Counted from the stretch's first letter, positions 13,319-22,572 are shown. The stretch: 64,000 bases of DNA from Dehalococcoidia bacterium (GCA_009377745.1 WHTK01000010.1:1-64000); one strand, 5' to 3'. Notes: a model not told the origin generated them from the sequence alone. Numbers and translations: made by a program.

Positions 13319-14539
13319 ATGGCGGACTTCAACCCCTTCGACCCCAGGTTGCGCAACGACCCCTACGCCGTTTACAAGACGCTGCGGGAGGAATCGCCGG
13401 TGTTCTGGAGCGAGATCATGCAGACGTGGATGCTGACTCGCTATGACGACAACTTTGCGGTGTTGCGCGACCAGACTCGCTTCTCCTCCGACCGGACGAG
13501 GGCGAGCAACCGCTTCGTGCAGCAGATGGAGGAGTTCCGCCAGGCGTCGGGGCCGGTGGGGCGGACGCCGACGATGCTGAGCCAGGACCCGCCCTCGCAC
13601 ACGCGCATGCGGACGCTGGTCACGAAGGCCTTTACGCCGCGAGTAGTGGAGAAGATCCGTCCCCACATTAAAGAGATCGCGGACGAGCTGCTTGATCAGC
13701 TAGCGGAGCCGGGCCGCCTCGATGTTGTCCGCGACCTGGCGATACCGCTGCCGGTAATCGTGATCGCGGAGGTGCTGGGAGTGCCGCCGGAGGATCAGGG
13801 GCGCTTCAAGGCCTGGTCGGCGGATATAGCCAACACGCTGGCGGGGCCGTTCCAGCCACCGGCGATCATGGAGCAGGCGCAGCGCAGCTCCAACGAAATC
13901 GCGGATTACTTCCTGGAGCAGATCGAGCTGCGGCGACGGCAGCCGCGGGACGACCTGCTGAGCGCGCTGGTCTCGGCGGAGGAGCAGGGCGACCTGCTGA
14001 GCGAAGACGAGCTGCTCGCGACCTGCGTGCTGCTGCTGGTGGCCGGCAACGAGACGACGACGAACTTGATCGGCAGCGGGATGGCGGCGCTGTTGCAGAA
14101 CCCGGACCAGCGACGGCTGCTGCAGGACGACCCCTCGTTGATCCCGGCTGCCGTCGAGGAGATGTTGCGCTTTGATGGACCGGCCCAGATGACGTCGCGG
14201 ATTGCGACCGAGGCGCTGGAGTTGCGCGGCCAGCGCATCGAGCCGGGGCAGGTGCTGCTCTGCGTGCTGGGGGCGGCGAACCGCGACCCGGAGCAGTTCG
14301 TGGAGCCTGACCGCTTCGACGTGCGGCGGGCGAGCAACCGTCACCTGGCCTTCGGCTACGGGATTCATTACTGCCTGGGGGCGCCGCTGGCTATCGCGGA
14401 GGCGCAGGTGGCGTTCGAGACGCTGTTGCAGCGGCTGCCGGAGCCGGAGCCGGCGGGCGAGCCGGAGTGGGGCGCCTCCTTCATCCTGCGGGGGCTGAAG
14501 TCGCTGCCGGTGGCGTCGAAGGTCGTTGCGGCGGGCTAA
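13319..14539 (+). CDS. cytochrome P450
   Basis: A 406-residue soluble bacterial P450 mono-oxygenase. It has the I-helix oxygen-activation motif AGNETTTN, an ExxR-type K-helix (VEEMLRFDGP) and the heme-binding loop FGYGIHYCLG, with Cys352 as axial thiolate. Length and motifs are normal for class I enzymes, which need a ferredoxin and reductase partner; none lies next to it. AAGGAG lies about 8 bp before the ATG. Substrate unknown. The convergent SDR gene downstream ends 3 bp away. Confidence 0.92.
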   Translation: MADFNPFDPRLRNDPYAVYKTLREESPVFWSEIMQTWMLTRYDDNFAVLRDQTRFSSDRTRASNRFVQQMEEFRQASGPVGRTPTMLSQDPPSHTRMRTLVTKAFTPRVVEKIRPHIKEIADELLDQLAEPGRLDVVRDLAIPLPVIVIAEVLGVPPEDQGRFKAWSADIANTLAGPFQPPAIMEQAQRSSNEIADYFLEQIELRRRQPRDDLLSALVSAEEQGDLLSEDELLATCVLLLVAGNETTTNLIGSGMAALLQNPDQRRLLQDDPSLIPAAVEEMLRFDGPAQMTSRIATEALELRGQRIEPGQVLLCVLGAANRDPEQFVEPDRFDVRRASNRHLAFGYGIHYCLGAPLAIAEAQVAFETLLQRLPEPEPAGEPEWGASFILRGLKSLPVASKVVAAG

Positions 14540-14542
14540 ACG

Positions 14543-15358
14543 TCATTGAAGGCGCAGACGTTGCCCTGTAAGGAAGCGAGCCTGCTCTGAAACGAAGAAG
14601 AGCACGGCGTCCGCTACTTCGCGCGGCTGACCAACGTGTCCGAAGGGGCTCTTGCGCCTTATTTGCTCGGCCAGCTCCGCGTTAATCCATCCTGTATCCG
14701 TACCCATAGGCTCTACAACATTGGCCGTCACGCCGTAGCGGGCCAGCTCCGACGCCGCGGTGAACGTATAGCTCTCCATCGCCGCCTTGCTGGCGCCATA
14801 CGAAGCGTTCCCGGTGTGGCCGTCGCGGCCCGCGGAGGTAATGCTAACAATGCGTCCCCAATCAGCGCTTCGGTCAATGTGTCGCCGAGCGAACTCAGCA
14901 ATCAATAAACCTGCGGCGCGACTATTGACGGCAAAGTGGTCGTCGTGTCCTGCGGATGTGATGGCAGTGTGACTCTGACCTGTTGGTCCCCGGCCTTCAC
15001 CCAGGAAGGAGTCGGGTTCGCACCAGTCAGCGTTATTCACTAGGATTTCGACCGGGCCGAACTGGGCCTCTGCGAGATTGAAGATCTCCGGCACCATCTG
15101 GGGTCGAGCAAGGTCTGCCTCCCAGGCTTCCGCATTTCCGGTGGCTGCGCGAATATCCGCGAGGACGTGGTCGGCGGTCTGAAGACGGTTCTCGTAGTAA
15201 GCATGAGGTATCGAAGGGTCGTCGTTGGCTGCGATTCGCAAGTAGGTGAGGAAGATACTTGCTCTCTGGCCGGCGAGAGCAGTTGCAATCGCGGCTCCAA
15301 TCCCGTGGTTACCACCCGTAATAAGGGCAACGCGGCCCTCGATCTGAAGATCGATCAT
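14543..15358 (-). CDS. short-chain dehydrogenase/reductase
   Basis: A 271-residue SDR oxidoreductase. It has the NAD(P)-binding TGGNHGIG motif near residue 12, an NNA motif (LVNNADW), and the catalytic Ser in SITSAG with Tyr and Lys in SYGASK. An insertion after the beta2 strand (IAANDDPSIPHAYYENRLQ) is longer than usual. The ATG at 15358 starts MIDLQIEGRVALITGG, preceded by GGAGAT; an upstream in-frame start at 15385 is less likely. Substrate unknown. Confidence 0.8.
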   Translation of the reverse strand: MIDLQIEGRVALITGGNHGIGAAIATALAGQRASIFLTYLRIAANDDPSIPHAYYENRLQTADHVLADIRAATGNAEAWEADLARPQMVPEIFNLAEAQFGPVEILVNNADWCEPDSFLGEGRGPTGQSHTAITSAGHDDHFAVNSRAAGLLIAEFARRHIDRSADWGRIVSITSAGRDGHTGNASYGASKAAMESYTFTAASELARYGVTANVVEPMGTDTGWINAELAEQIRRKSPFGHVGQPREVADAVLFFVSEQARFLTGQRLRLQ

Positions 15359-15498
15359 GACAGCTAATCTCCATCTCCTCCTCAACGGAGGGCACTCGGC
15401 ATTTCGAGTTGAATGGAGACTACCTCTGCATGTATGGCCTCAGCTTCTACGCCATCTTAGCCCAACGCGGTCGACAGCATAGCGGTCTGGTTACCGTC

Positions 15499-17235
15499 TT
15501 AAGCGTCGCCGTGGAGGGCTTCGCCGCGATGGAGGCGGGCGGCGATATCGAAGGTCTGGCCGGCGGCGCGGACTGTGGGCGAGTGGGCCGTCAGGAAGCG
15601 GGCCGCGCCGATGAGGACGTGGTCGCCGGCTGGGGTGCCGGCGAAGCGCTGGTACTGGCGCAGGGCCGCCTCGTAGATCTGGAACTGGTGGAAGCCGGCG
15701 TCCTCGCGCAGGAGGGCGTGGCCGAGGGTACGGATGACGTCCTTGTGGCGACCGGCAGCGAGGAGATCGGTGACGACCTGAGCCGTCTCGTCCACCTGAC
15801 CTTGGATGTCGAAGGAGGCGAGGAGATCGGTAGGTGCGCGCGAGGCGCTTGAGGGCGTCGGGATGGGCTGCTTGGGGACGTTGAGGAAGCGTTCGAGGTA
15901 GACCGACATGGCGCCATCGAAGATGCCGCGGGCAAGCAGGCTGGAGGGAGCGCGGCGCAGAGCCTGGTCGACGGCGTTGGTGTAGGTGAGGGTGTGGTGC
16001 ACCGTATCCCAGTCGCCGAACTCGTTGGAGACGTGGAAGTGGACGGGGCGGCGGGCGGCGGCGTAGGCGACGGCGGCTGAGAGCTCCGTCAGCGGGACGC
16101 CTTCGCGGATGAGGTCGCGCAGGGCAGCGACAGTCGTGGCCGGCTCGGCGTCGAGGATCGTCTCGGCGAGGGCCTCGTGGCCGCCCCAATCGCCGGCGGG
16201 GTGAGCGGCGCCTTCGCCGATCAGGTCATCGAGGTCGCGGAAGGTCTCTGCCAGCAGTGAGGGCAGGTCGACGGGGTGGCGCCAGCTCGATGTCTCCTCC
16301 ATGCGGGTGGCGCGCACGAGGTTGGGGATGATCGAGGGCAGGATGGTTTCGGCGTGCTGCCAACCGGTATGGTCGAGCAGCTCGAAGGCCTTGTTGGCGA
16401 AGTCGAGCGAGTGGCCTTCGTCGAGGTAGAGGTGGTCGGTGCAGGCGGCGAAGACCATCGTGGCGATGTCGGTCTGGGGCAGGCCGAGGCGGATGGCGGT
16501 GCGCAGCGTGCGCTCGGCGGCGTCCTGAGAGCGGCTATCGACGAAGCGGCGGAACCAGTCTACGTAACGCTCGGGCCGGGTCTCGACCGTGTCGAGCGGT
16601 TCGAGGTCGAAGCTGGGCGGCTGGCCGGCAGTCGATTGGCCGACATGGACGAGGCCGTGATAGAGGGCGAGACGGCGGTCCTCCGGCGTGAGGGAAGGCA
16701 AGACGTTGGCCATGGCGGTGAGGATGGAGAGGCCGGTGCTCCAGCCGGAATCGCGATTCTGGACACCGAAGAGGGCAGCTTCCGTGAGGACGTCCTCCGT
16801 GGCGCCGAGCTCGTCGAGGCCGATGACGCTCTTGGCGAGGACGAGACGGATGTTCTGCTCCAGGCCCTCGGTGAGCTTTCGGGACCAGTGCTGGCGGCGG
16901 TCGTCGCGGGCGATGGGATGGGGATCGACGTAGACATCGCCGTCGCGGACTTCGACCGGGAAGGCGGGGACGTCATCGGCGAAGGGGTCCAGGGTGCAGC
17001 CGCCGGCGAGGTCGAACTTGGCGTGGTGCCAGTGGCAGGTAAGGATGCCATCGCGCACGGTGCCGCGATGGAGGGGGAATCCCATGTGAGGGCAGCGGTT
17101 ATCGAGGGCGAAGACCTGGCCCTGGTCGATGAGGACGAGGATGACGCGGCCCTCGGCGGAGAGCACGCGAAAGCGGTCGCGCTCCAGCTCGGCGAGGCTG
17201 CAGACGCGGACGGCGGTGGTGGTTTCGGTGGCCAT
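15499..17235 (-). CDS. Rieske [2Fe-2S] domain protein with long helical C-terminal region
   Basis: A 578-residue protein. An N-terminal Rieske domain (about residues 1-110) carries both cluster motifs, CPHMGF and CHWHHAKF, so the Cys2His2 ligand set is complete. The remaining 460 residues are helical, rich in His and Asp, and match no oxygenase catalytic domain I can name; they could hold a second active site. ATG at 17235 follows AGGGGGA. A near-consensus promoter lies upstream, and an Fe-S-type regulator gene is transcribed divergently. This suggests control by iron-sulfur status or oxidative signals. Confidence 0.75.
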   Translation of the reverse strand: MATETTTAVRVCSLAELERDRFRVLSAEGRVILVLIDQGQVFALDNRCPHMGFPLHRGTVRDGILTCHWHHAKFDLAGGCTLDPFADDVPAFPVEVRDGDVYVDPHPIARDDRRQHWSRKLTEGLEQNIRLVLAKSVIGLDELGATEDVLTEAALFGVQNRDSGWSTGLSILTAMANVLPSLTPEDRRLALYHGLVHVGQSTAGQPPSFDLEPLDTVETRPERYVDWFRRFVDSRSQDAAERTLRTAIRLGLPQTDIATMVFAACTDHLYLDEGHSLDFANKAFELLDHTGWQHAETILPSIIPNLVRATRMEETSSWRHPVDLPSLLAETFRDLDDLIGEGAAHPAGDWGGHEALAETILDAEPATTVAALRDLIREGVPLTELSAAVAYAAARRPVHFHVSNEFGDWDTVHHTLTYTNAVDQALRRAPSSLLARGIFDGAMSVYLERFLNVPKQPIPTPSSASRAPTDLLASFDIQGQVDETAQVVTDLLAAGRHKDVIRTLGHALLREDAGFHQFQIYEAALRQYQRFAGTPAGDHVLIGAARFLTAHSPTVRAAGQTFDIAARLHRGEALHGDA

Positions 17236-17274
17236 GGCGATCCCCCTGTGGTAATTCCTCAATGGTTTGGTTTC

Positions 17275-17302
17275 ATTATTCTCTGGCGCTTTAATTTGTC
17301 AA
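17275..17302 (-). promoter_or_regulatory. promoter of the Rieske gene
   Basis: On the minus strand, TTGACA (17302-17297), 16 bp, AATAAT (17280-17275), in an AT-rich 112-bp divergent spacer. It drives the Rieske gene; the divergent regulator starts at 17348. Confidence 0.6.
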
Positions 17303-17347
17303 GGCTTTTATTTGCAAAATATCGAGTCGAAGTGATAAGTTCAGCTC

Positions 17348-18001
17348 GTGACCAGCCAGGACGACCCCAAGCGCCGCGTACTAGACCACCTCAAGCGCGC
17401 CGCGCCTTCGACGACGCGGGCGGTGGCTCAGGCGCTGCAGGTCTCAGACGTCGCTGCCCGGCAGCACCTCTTCGGCCTCGAAGGCAACGGCCTGGTGACC
17501 AAGACGGCGGCGGCGCCGGCTGGTAAGGGACGGCCGGGGATGCTGTGGAAGCTGACGCCGCTGGCGCACGACCTGTTCCCGGACCGGCATGACGCGCTGA
17601 CGCTGGAGCTGATTGAGGGAGTCCGCAGCGCCCTGGGGATGGAGGGCTTGCAGCGGGTTGTGGAGCTACGGACGCAGCGACAGACCGGGGCACTGACGAA
17701 GCGGATGGCTCGTGAGACGGGGCTGCGGGCGCGGCTGGAAGCGCTGGCGGCCCAGCGGTCGGAAGAGGGTTACATGGCGGAAGTGGTAGACGCAGGCGAT
17801 GACGGCTTCCTCCTGGTGGAGCATCACTGTCCGATCTGCGATGCGGCCAGCGCCTGCCAGCTTTTCTGCATGACGGAGCTGGAGTTGTTTCAGGGCGTCC
17901 TGGGCCCGGAGGCCACGGTTGAGAGGGAGCAGCACCTGCTCAGCGGTGATGAGCGCTGCGTGTATAGAGTGCGGCCGGTGAGCGCTGGGCTCGGAACCTG
18001 A
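17348..18001 (+). CDS. SufR-like HTH transcriptional regulator with cysteine cluster
   Basis: A 217-residue regulator. An N-terminal winged helix (residues 5-75, STTRAVAQALQVSDVAARQHLFGLEGNGLV) is followed by a helical linker. A C-terminal domain has Cys161, Cys164, Cys170, Cys174 and Cys204 in the spacing typical of the SufR/DeoR-like family, which binds an Fe-S cluster. It is divergent from the Rieske protein gene, which is its most likely target. Start GTG at 17348; no strong ribosome-binding site, so the transcript may be leaderless. Confidence 0.75.
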   Translation: MTSQDDPKRRVLDHLKRAAPSTTRAVAQALQVSDVAARQHLFGLEGNGLVTKTAAAPAGKGRPGMLWKLTPLAHDLFPDRHDALTLELIEGVRSALGMEGLQRVVELRTQRQTGALTKRMARETGLRARLEALAAQRSEEGYMAEVVDAGDDGFLLVEHHCPICDAASACQLFCMTELELFQGVLGPEATVEREQHLLSGDERCVYRVRPVSAGLGT

Positions 18002-18012
18002 TCAGCAACGGG

Positions 18013-18049
18013 CCGCTCGCCCTTCGAGTGCCTCAGGGTGAGCGGTTCG
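18013..18049. repeat. 37-bp inverted repeat, left copy flanking recX
   Basis: Exact reverse complement of 18743-18779. It contains an internal imperfect hairpin (CCGCTCGCCCT / AGGGTGAGCGG). This is the dispersed CTCACCCTGAG...GAGCGG type, seen in weaker form at 19112 and 22635. Confidence 0.9.
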
Positions 18050-18076
18050 ATTAACCAATCTGGGGACTTCTTTAGA

Positions 18077-18754
18077 CTAGACCGGCTCGTCGGCGGTGAG
18101 TTCGGCCCAGCAGCGGTCGATGGCGGAGCGGGCGACGGCGTAGGAGAAGCCGCGGCTGGCGAGGAAGCTGCCGAGGCGGCGGGTGAAGCCGGGGCGGTCG
18201 AGGCCGCAGAGGGAGCGCAGGCGGCGCTGGGCGGCCGCGTAGGCAGCATCAGCGTCTGAGAGCGGCGCGATGGTCTCGGAGACGAGGTCGCGGTCGATGC
18301 CCTTGCGGCTGAGCTCAAAGGCGAGGGCGCGGCGGGAGCGAGGCGTGGCTGCCTGGCGCGCTTCGATCCAGAAGCGAGCGAAGGCGGCATCATCCAGATA
18401 GCCAAGCTCGCGCATCCGGGTGATGGCGGCATCGACTGCGGTACGGCGGAAATCGCGGTGTTTGAGGCGGTCGCGGAGGTCCTGTTCACTGCGCGGCATC
18501 ACGGAGAGGAGCCGCAAAGCGGCGGCGATGGCGCCGCGACGCTGATCGTCGGTTTCGAGGTCGCGGCGCTGAGTGTCCGTGATCTGCGTGCCGACGGCGA
18601 TGTGGCGCTCGAAGATGAGGTCAATGCCGAGGGTGCAGGCGTAGACGCCGTCGAGGTAGAGGTCGGCGCGGGGACGGCGCTTTTGCTTTTCGATGGCGGT
18701 GACGGTGGGAGAGAGTGCAGGTGCTGTTGAGTCCTGGTCATCCGAACCGCTCAC
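18077..18754 (-). CDS. recX: regulatory protein RecX
   Basis: A 225-residue RecX, the modulator that binds RecA filaments. It shows three tandem three-helix repeats (LRLLSVMPRSEQDLRDRLKHR, RMRELGYLDDAAFARFWIEAR, LASRGFSYAVARSAIDRCW) and has the usual position downstream of recA. The only in-frame start is GTG at 18754, inside the 37-bp repeat. It overlaps the stop codon of the GIY-YIG gene as GTGA, so translation is probably coupled. The N-terminal 15 or so residues are therefore repeat-derived or poorly conserved. Confidence 0.85.
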   Translation of the reverse strand: MSGSDDQDSTAPALSPTVTAIEKQKRRPRADLYLDGVYACTLGIDLIFERHIAVGTQITDTQRRDLETDDQRRGAIAAALRLLSVMPRSEQDLRDRLKHRDFRRTAVDAAITRMRELGYLDDAAFARFWIEARQAATPRSRRALAFELSRKGIDRDLVSETIAPLSDADAAYAAAQRRLRSLCGLDRPGFTRRLGSFLASRGFSYAVARSAIDRCWAELTADEPV

Positions 18755-18779
18755 CCTGAGGCACTCGAAGGGCGAGCGG
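18743..18779. repeat. 37-bp inverted repeat, right copy
   Basis: Perfect inverted match to 18013-18049. It encodes the last residues of the GIY-YIG protein and the start codon of recX. Confidence 0.9.
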
Positions 18780-19101
18780 CGCCCGTTGTTTGATCAAGTC
18801 CCGAGTGCGACGGACGATCCGTGGCTCGCAAGGCTGCCAATGCGGCAATTCGGCCCCAATCACCCCGGATCAGCGCTTCTTTCTTAGCGCGAGACCAGCC
18901 CTTGATCCCACGCTCGTTTTGGAAAGCCTCATCGCGTGAGGCAAAGTCTTGGTACCAGACGAGTTCCACCGGCCGTCTGGTGTAGGTGTAGCCACGGAAG
19001 GTGCCGTTCTGGTGGGCGAAGAACCGGGCGTCAAGGTCGTCAGTGTGACCTGCGTAGTAGGAGCCATCGCTGCAACGCAGAAGGTAGGCGTGGAAGCTCA
19101 T
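18751..19101 (-). CDS. GIY-YIG nuclease superfamily protein
   Basis: A 116-residue small GIY-YIG protein of the YhbQ/UPF0213 type. YLLRCSDGSYYAGHTDDLDARF matches the core, with the second motif degenerate as YAG, followed by the conserved HQNG, YTRRPVELVWYQDF and GWSRAKKEALI blocks. The last 20 or so residues come from repeat sequence and are not conserved in character. It lies between recA and recX, all on one strand. Role unknown; this family is often linked to DNA repair or to mobile repeats. Confidence 0.85.
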   Translation of the reverse strand: MSFHAYLLRCSDGSYYAGHTDDLDARFFAHQNGTFRGYTYTRRPVELVWYQDFASRDEAFQNERGIKGWSRAKKEALIRGDWGRIAALAALRATDRPSHSGLDQTTGAARPSSASG

Positions 19102-19111
19102 CGGAGGCTTG

Positions 19112-19140
19112 GCTCATCCTTCGAGTGCTTCAGGATGAGC
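19112..19140. repeat. diverged hairpin repeat between recA and the GIY-YIG gene
   Basis: GCTCATCCT / AGGATGAGC form a perfect 9-bp stem around the loop TCGAGTGCTTC. It is the same family as the 37-bp copies flanking recX. It may also serve as a partial transcription stop after recA. Confidence 0.75.
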
Positions 19141-19200
19141 GGTATTAGCTGCGCGTCCGTTTCGGTCATCCAGTTTATTTGGCGGGTTAGACCTTGTCCT

Positions 19201-20298
19201 CTACGCCTCGTCTTCGCCCTCGGTGGCCTCGTCATCATCATCGGTGGCGATGGGGGACTTGCCGCCGTTTTTGGTGGGGGTGGTGATGGGAGGGGCGGTG
19301 GTGGCGGCGGTGCGGACGAGGTCCTCGATTTCGAGGCAGAGCTGGGGGTTATCGAGCAGGAAGGTGCGGGCGTTTTCGCGGCCCTGGCCGAGGCGCATAT
19401 CACCGTAGCTGTAGAAGGCGCCCATCTTCTTGATGACGTTGTACTCGGCGCCGAGGTCGATGACGTCGCCTTCGCGGCTGATGCCCCATTTGCGGCCGGT
19501 GAAGAGCATGTCGAACTCAGCCTGGCGGAAGGGCGGTGCGACCTTATTCTTGACGACGCGGGTGCGCACGCGGTTGCCGATGACCTGCTGGCCCTGCTTG
19601 AGCGACTCGATGCGGCGGATATCGATACGGACGGAGCTGTAGAACTTGAGAGCGCGTCCGCCGGGAGTGACCTCCGGGTTGCCGAAGACAACGCCGATCT
19701 TCTCACGCAGCTGATTAACGAAGATGACAGCCGTGCGGCTTCTAGCGATGGCGCCGGTCAGCTTGCGCAGGGCCTGCGACATGAGACGCGCCTGCAGGCC
19801 GGGCAGCGAATCGCCCATCTCGCCTTCGATCTCGGCGCGCGGGACGAGGGCGGCGACGCTATCGACGATGACGACATCGACTGCGTTGGAGCGGACGAGA
19901 GCCTCGGCGATTTCGAGGGCCTGCTCACCGGTGTCGGGTTGGGAGACGAGGAGGTCTTCGACCTTGACGCCGCAGGCGCGGGCGTAAGTGGGGTCGAGGG
20001 CGTGCTCAACGTCGATGTAAGCGGCGAGGCCACCCAGCTTCTGGGCCTCAGCGATGATGTGCTGACAAAGGGTCGATTTGCCGGAGGACTCAGGCCCGAA
20101 GATCTCGGTGATGCGGCCGCGCGGGACGCCGCCGATGCCGAGGGCGATATCGAGGGCGAGGGAGCCGGTGGGTATCGCCTCGATCTCGAGCTGGTTCTTC
20201 TCACCGAGGCGCATGATCGCGCCGCGGCCGAACTGCTTTTCGATCTGGCCGATCGCGAGGTCAATTGCGTGCGAACGCTCTTCCGTCACTGCGGTCAC
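19201..20298 (-). CDS. recA: recombinase RecA
   Basis: A 365-residue RecA, the strand-exchange ATPase and LexA co-protease. It has the N-terminal helix ([20 protein letters not shown]), Walker [10 protein letters not shown], Walker [11 protein letters not shown], the L2 loop region ([17 protein letters not shown]) and an acidic C-terminal tail. I choose GTG at 20298 because AAGGAG lies 6 bp upstream; the longer frame from TTG at 20361 adds 21 unconserved residues with no ribosome-binding site. It heads the recA / GIY-YIG / recX cluster. Confidence 0.97.
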   Translation of the reverse strand: MTAVTEERSHAIDLAIGQIEKQFGRGAIMRLGEKNQLEIEAIPTGSLALDIALGIGGVPRGRITEIFGPESSGKSTLCQHIIAEAQKLGGLAAYIDVEHALDPTYARACGVKVEDLLVSQPDTGEQALEIAEALVRSNAVDVVIVDSVAALVPRAEIEGEMGDSLPGLQARLMSQALRKLTGAIARSRTAVIFVNQLREKIGVVFGNPEVTPGGRALKFYSSVRIDIRRIESLKQGQQVIGNRVRTRVVKNKVAPPFRQAEFDMLFTGRKWGISREGDVIDLGAEYNVIKKMGAFYSYGDMRLGQGRENARTFLLDNPQLCLEIEDLVRTAATTAPPITTPTKNGGKSPIATDDDDEATEGEDEA

Positions 20299-20374
20299 CT
20301 TCTGCTCCTTGGCCTGGGCTGCCCCACCTTCGGCCGGAATAGTGCTAGGTTTACTTAACAATTAAGCCTTGGCG

Positions 20375-20403
20375 ATCATAGCACCGCTCAGGAGGCCCTT
20401 CAA
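20375..20403 (-). promoter_or_regulatory. recA promoter
   Basis: On the minus strand, TTGAAG (20403-20398), 17 bp, TATGAT (20380-20375), giving a leader of about 70 nt to the GTG start. No clear GAAC-N4-GTTC LexA box overlaps it; a weak match, GAACATTTTTTC, lies further upstream near 20425-20440. Confidence 0.6.
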
Positions 20404-20442
20404 GGCATTTGAGGGTGAAATTAGAAAAAATGTTCCATATTT

Positions 20443-22182
20443 TTAGCGACTGACCGTTTCGGCCACCGGCAGCAGGGGCGGACGGTTGCTGACGGTCGGA
20501 CGTTCCGGGGTGCGCTGGAAGATACGGGCCCGGCCGACGACCGCGACCTGCTCATAGCGGCGGGCGATGAGGCTGTTAATGGCGCGGGTGGCGACGAAGT
20601 AGCGGCGCTTGAGAATGCCGGAATCATCCTGGATGCGGGGCCAGACATCGCCGGTGACGACGATGAAGCGCGGGTCGGCTTCCTCCAGGACGCTGCCGAG
20701 GCCGACATCGAGAGAGGGGATGAGGAGGACGTAGAAGGAGGTGACGTAGCGGGTCGCGGGCTGGGAATCGGCCAAAGCATAGGTCCAGGGAACCTCGCCC
20801 CAGATATAGACCTCCTGCTCTTCGGCGCCGAGGCGGTCGAGGGTCGCATCCAGGCGCTCGGTGAGGTTGACGCGGCGGTCGAAGTAGTCGTCGTAGGCAT
20901 CCTGGCTCTTGAGGCCAAGGCTCCAGGCGGCAAAGTTACTGTAGTAGTTGAGGCTCTTGGTGTAGCGCATGGCGAGGGCGTTGCCGTTGAAGGCGGGCGT
21001 GACGATGGCCAACCAAAGGACGGCGATGGCGCCAGCAATGGCGAAGGCAGGGCCGTGCTCGAAGCGGGGACGCCAGGCGAGGCGCTGAGACGCCATCGAA
21101 GACAGGAGCAAGGCAACGAGGAGGGACAGGGGCGGGAAGGCCTGGAGCAAGTAGTGCGAGTATGGCCGGCCGGTGAGCAGGGCCACGGCGAGAGCCAGCG
21201 ATAACCAGAGCGCCGCCAGGCTCCAGCGCGGCGTTGCACCCTCCCGCCAGCGGTACCAGGCCAGGGCTGCCAGGGTGACGAGGGTGGGAGTGGCGATCAG
21301 GGGCCGGTAGTGAAAGGGCAGCTCCCGGCCGGAAGGGACATAGTCGAAGAAGAAGCCGACGTTGGCGTTCCAGAACCAATAGAAGGAGCCAAAGAGCGCA
21401 AAGGCTCCGACGACCGGCAGGATCGCCAGCGCCCCGCCAAGCGCCATGAGGGTGCTGCCGCGGAGCCAGGGCCTGCCCGAGACGAGCAGCCAGAGGACAA
21501 CGGCCAGTCCGACCACAACCGATGTGGGCCGAATAAGGAAGGCAGCTCCGAAGAGGACACCGGCCAGCAGGGACCAGCGCGCCGTCTGGGATGGGGTGGA
21601 TTGACTCTCACGGGCGGCGTTGAGGCAGCAGAGGACGGCTAGGCTTGAGGGCAGGATAACGAAGGTATCGGCGAGGGCGAGGTTGCCCTCCCAGAACGGC
21701 ACAGCCAGGAGGACGGCGAGGAGTCCGGCGGCGAGAAAAGCGTAACGGCGCGAGAGGAAGCGCCCGGAGATGGCGAACAGCGCCAACTCCGTCCCGATCG
21801 CGGAAATCGCGGTGGCGATGCGCAACGGCAGGACGCCGCCACCGAAGGCCTCGTTGAGAGCGACGTAGATATAGATGAAGAGCGGCGGCTTGGCCTCCCA
21901 GGCGTCGGCGTAGAGCTGGCCGCCGCCGGCGACGCGCTGGGCGACGGCGGCGAAAATGCCCTCATCGGCGTGCCAGGGGGGCTCGAAGAAGGTAGGCAGG
22001 CGCAGGAACAGGGTTGCGGCGATGAAGCCCAGCGCCACCAGCAGGGTGCGGCGCTCGATGCCAAGGCGCAGCAGCGGCAGCCGGATGGCAGCCGAGGGCC
22101 GCGTGAAGTCGTCGGAGACTGCCACCGTGTTGCCTCCACCGGCCCGCTGCCTGGCGGGTTCCCTTCGCTCCTCGTCAGGCAT
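20443..22182 (-). CDS. GT-C fold membrane glycosyltransferase (PMT/ArnT-like)
   Basis: A 579-residue polytopic protein with about ten hydrophobic segments in the N-terminal two thirds and a soluble C-terminal domain. The first extracytoplasmic loop has the acidic catalytic motif WHADEG shortly after the first membrane helix, as in dolichyl- or undecaprenyl-phosphate sugar transferases. The later signature EAKPPLF also fits. It probably moves a lipid-linked sugar onto a cell-surface acceptor. Start ATG at 22182 (MPDEERREPA); the upstream 18 codons look non-coding. Confidence 0.8.
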   Translation of the reverse strand: MPDEERREPARQRAGGGNTVAVSDDFTRPSAAIRLPLLRLGIERRTLLVALGFIAATLFLRLPTFFEPPWHADEGIFAAVAQRVAGGGQLYADAWEAKPPLFIYIYVALNEAFGGGVLPLRIATAISAIGTELALFAISGRFLSRRYAFLAAGLLAVLLAVPFWEGNLALADTFVILPSSLAVLCCLNAARESQSTPSQTARWSLLAGVLFGAAFLIRPTSVVVGLAVVLWLLVSGRPWLRGSTLMALGGALAILPVVGAFALFGSFYWFWNANVGFFFDYVPSGRELPFHYRPLIATPTLVTLAALAWYRWREGATPRWSLAALWLSLALAVALLTGRPYSHYLLQAFPPLSLLVALLLSSMASQRLAWRPRFEHGPAFAIAGAIAVLWLAIVTPAFNGNALAMRYTKSLNYYSNFAAWSLGLKSQDAYDDYFDRRVNLTERLDATLDRLGAEEQEVYIWGEVPWTYALADSQPATRYVTSFYVLLIPSLDVGLGSVLEEADPRFIVVTGDVWPRIQDDSGILKRRYFVATRAINSLIARRYEQVAVVGRARIFQRTPERPTVSNRPPLLPVAETVSR

Positions 22183-22264
22183 CCTAGACCCAGGGCGTTC
22201 GCATCTCAACCTCAGGGGGAGGGGTTGGCATCGCATTCAGGTTAAGGCGGGATAGGATGCGCGT

Positions 22265-22534
22265 GTGGAGGAGCTTGTAAGCCTGAGCGTACGGGTGACG
22301 CCGCGGTCGAGCCGGGACGAGGTGGTTGGCTGGCGGGATGACCTGCTGCTGGTGCGGCTACGGGCGGCGCCGGTGGAGGGTCAGGCAAATGAAGCATTGC
22401 GGCGATTGGTGGCGAAGAAGCTGGGTGTTGCGGTGTCGGATGTGGGGATCGCGGGCGGGGCGACGTCGCGGACGAAGCGGCTGCGGATCAGGGGTCTGGA
22501 GACGGAGGCGGTGAGGGCGCGTCTGGGGAGATGA
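22265..22534 (+). CDS. yggU: DUF167 / YggU family protein
   Basis: An 89-residue protein matching the small alpha/beta YggU family: VRVTPRSSRDEVVG...LRAAPVEGQANEALRRLVAKKLGV...SRTKRLRI. Function unresolved; often found beside yggS, proC and yggT, as here (convergent). Starts at GTG 22265. Confidence 0.85.
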   Translation: MEELVSLSVRVTPRSSRDEVVGWRDDLLLVRLRAAPVEGQANEALRRLVAKKLGVAVSDVGIAGGATSRTKRLRIRGLETEAVRARLGR

Positions 22535-22572
22535 GAGCTTCGATGAAGCTTGGAACCTCATGTGCAACCACA

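Noticed and set aside
20298..20361. Longer recA start at TTG 20361
   Set aside because: No ribosome-binding site and no conserved residues; GTG 20298 has AAGGAG 6 bp upstream.
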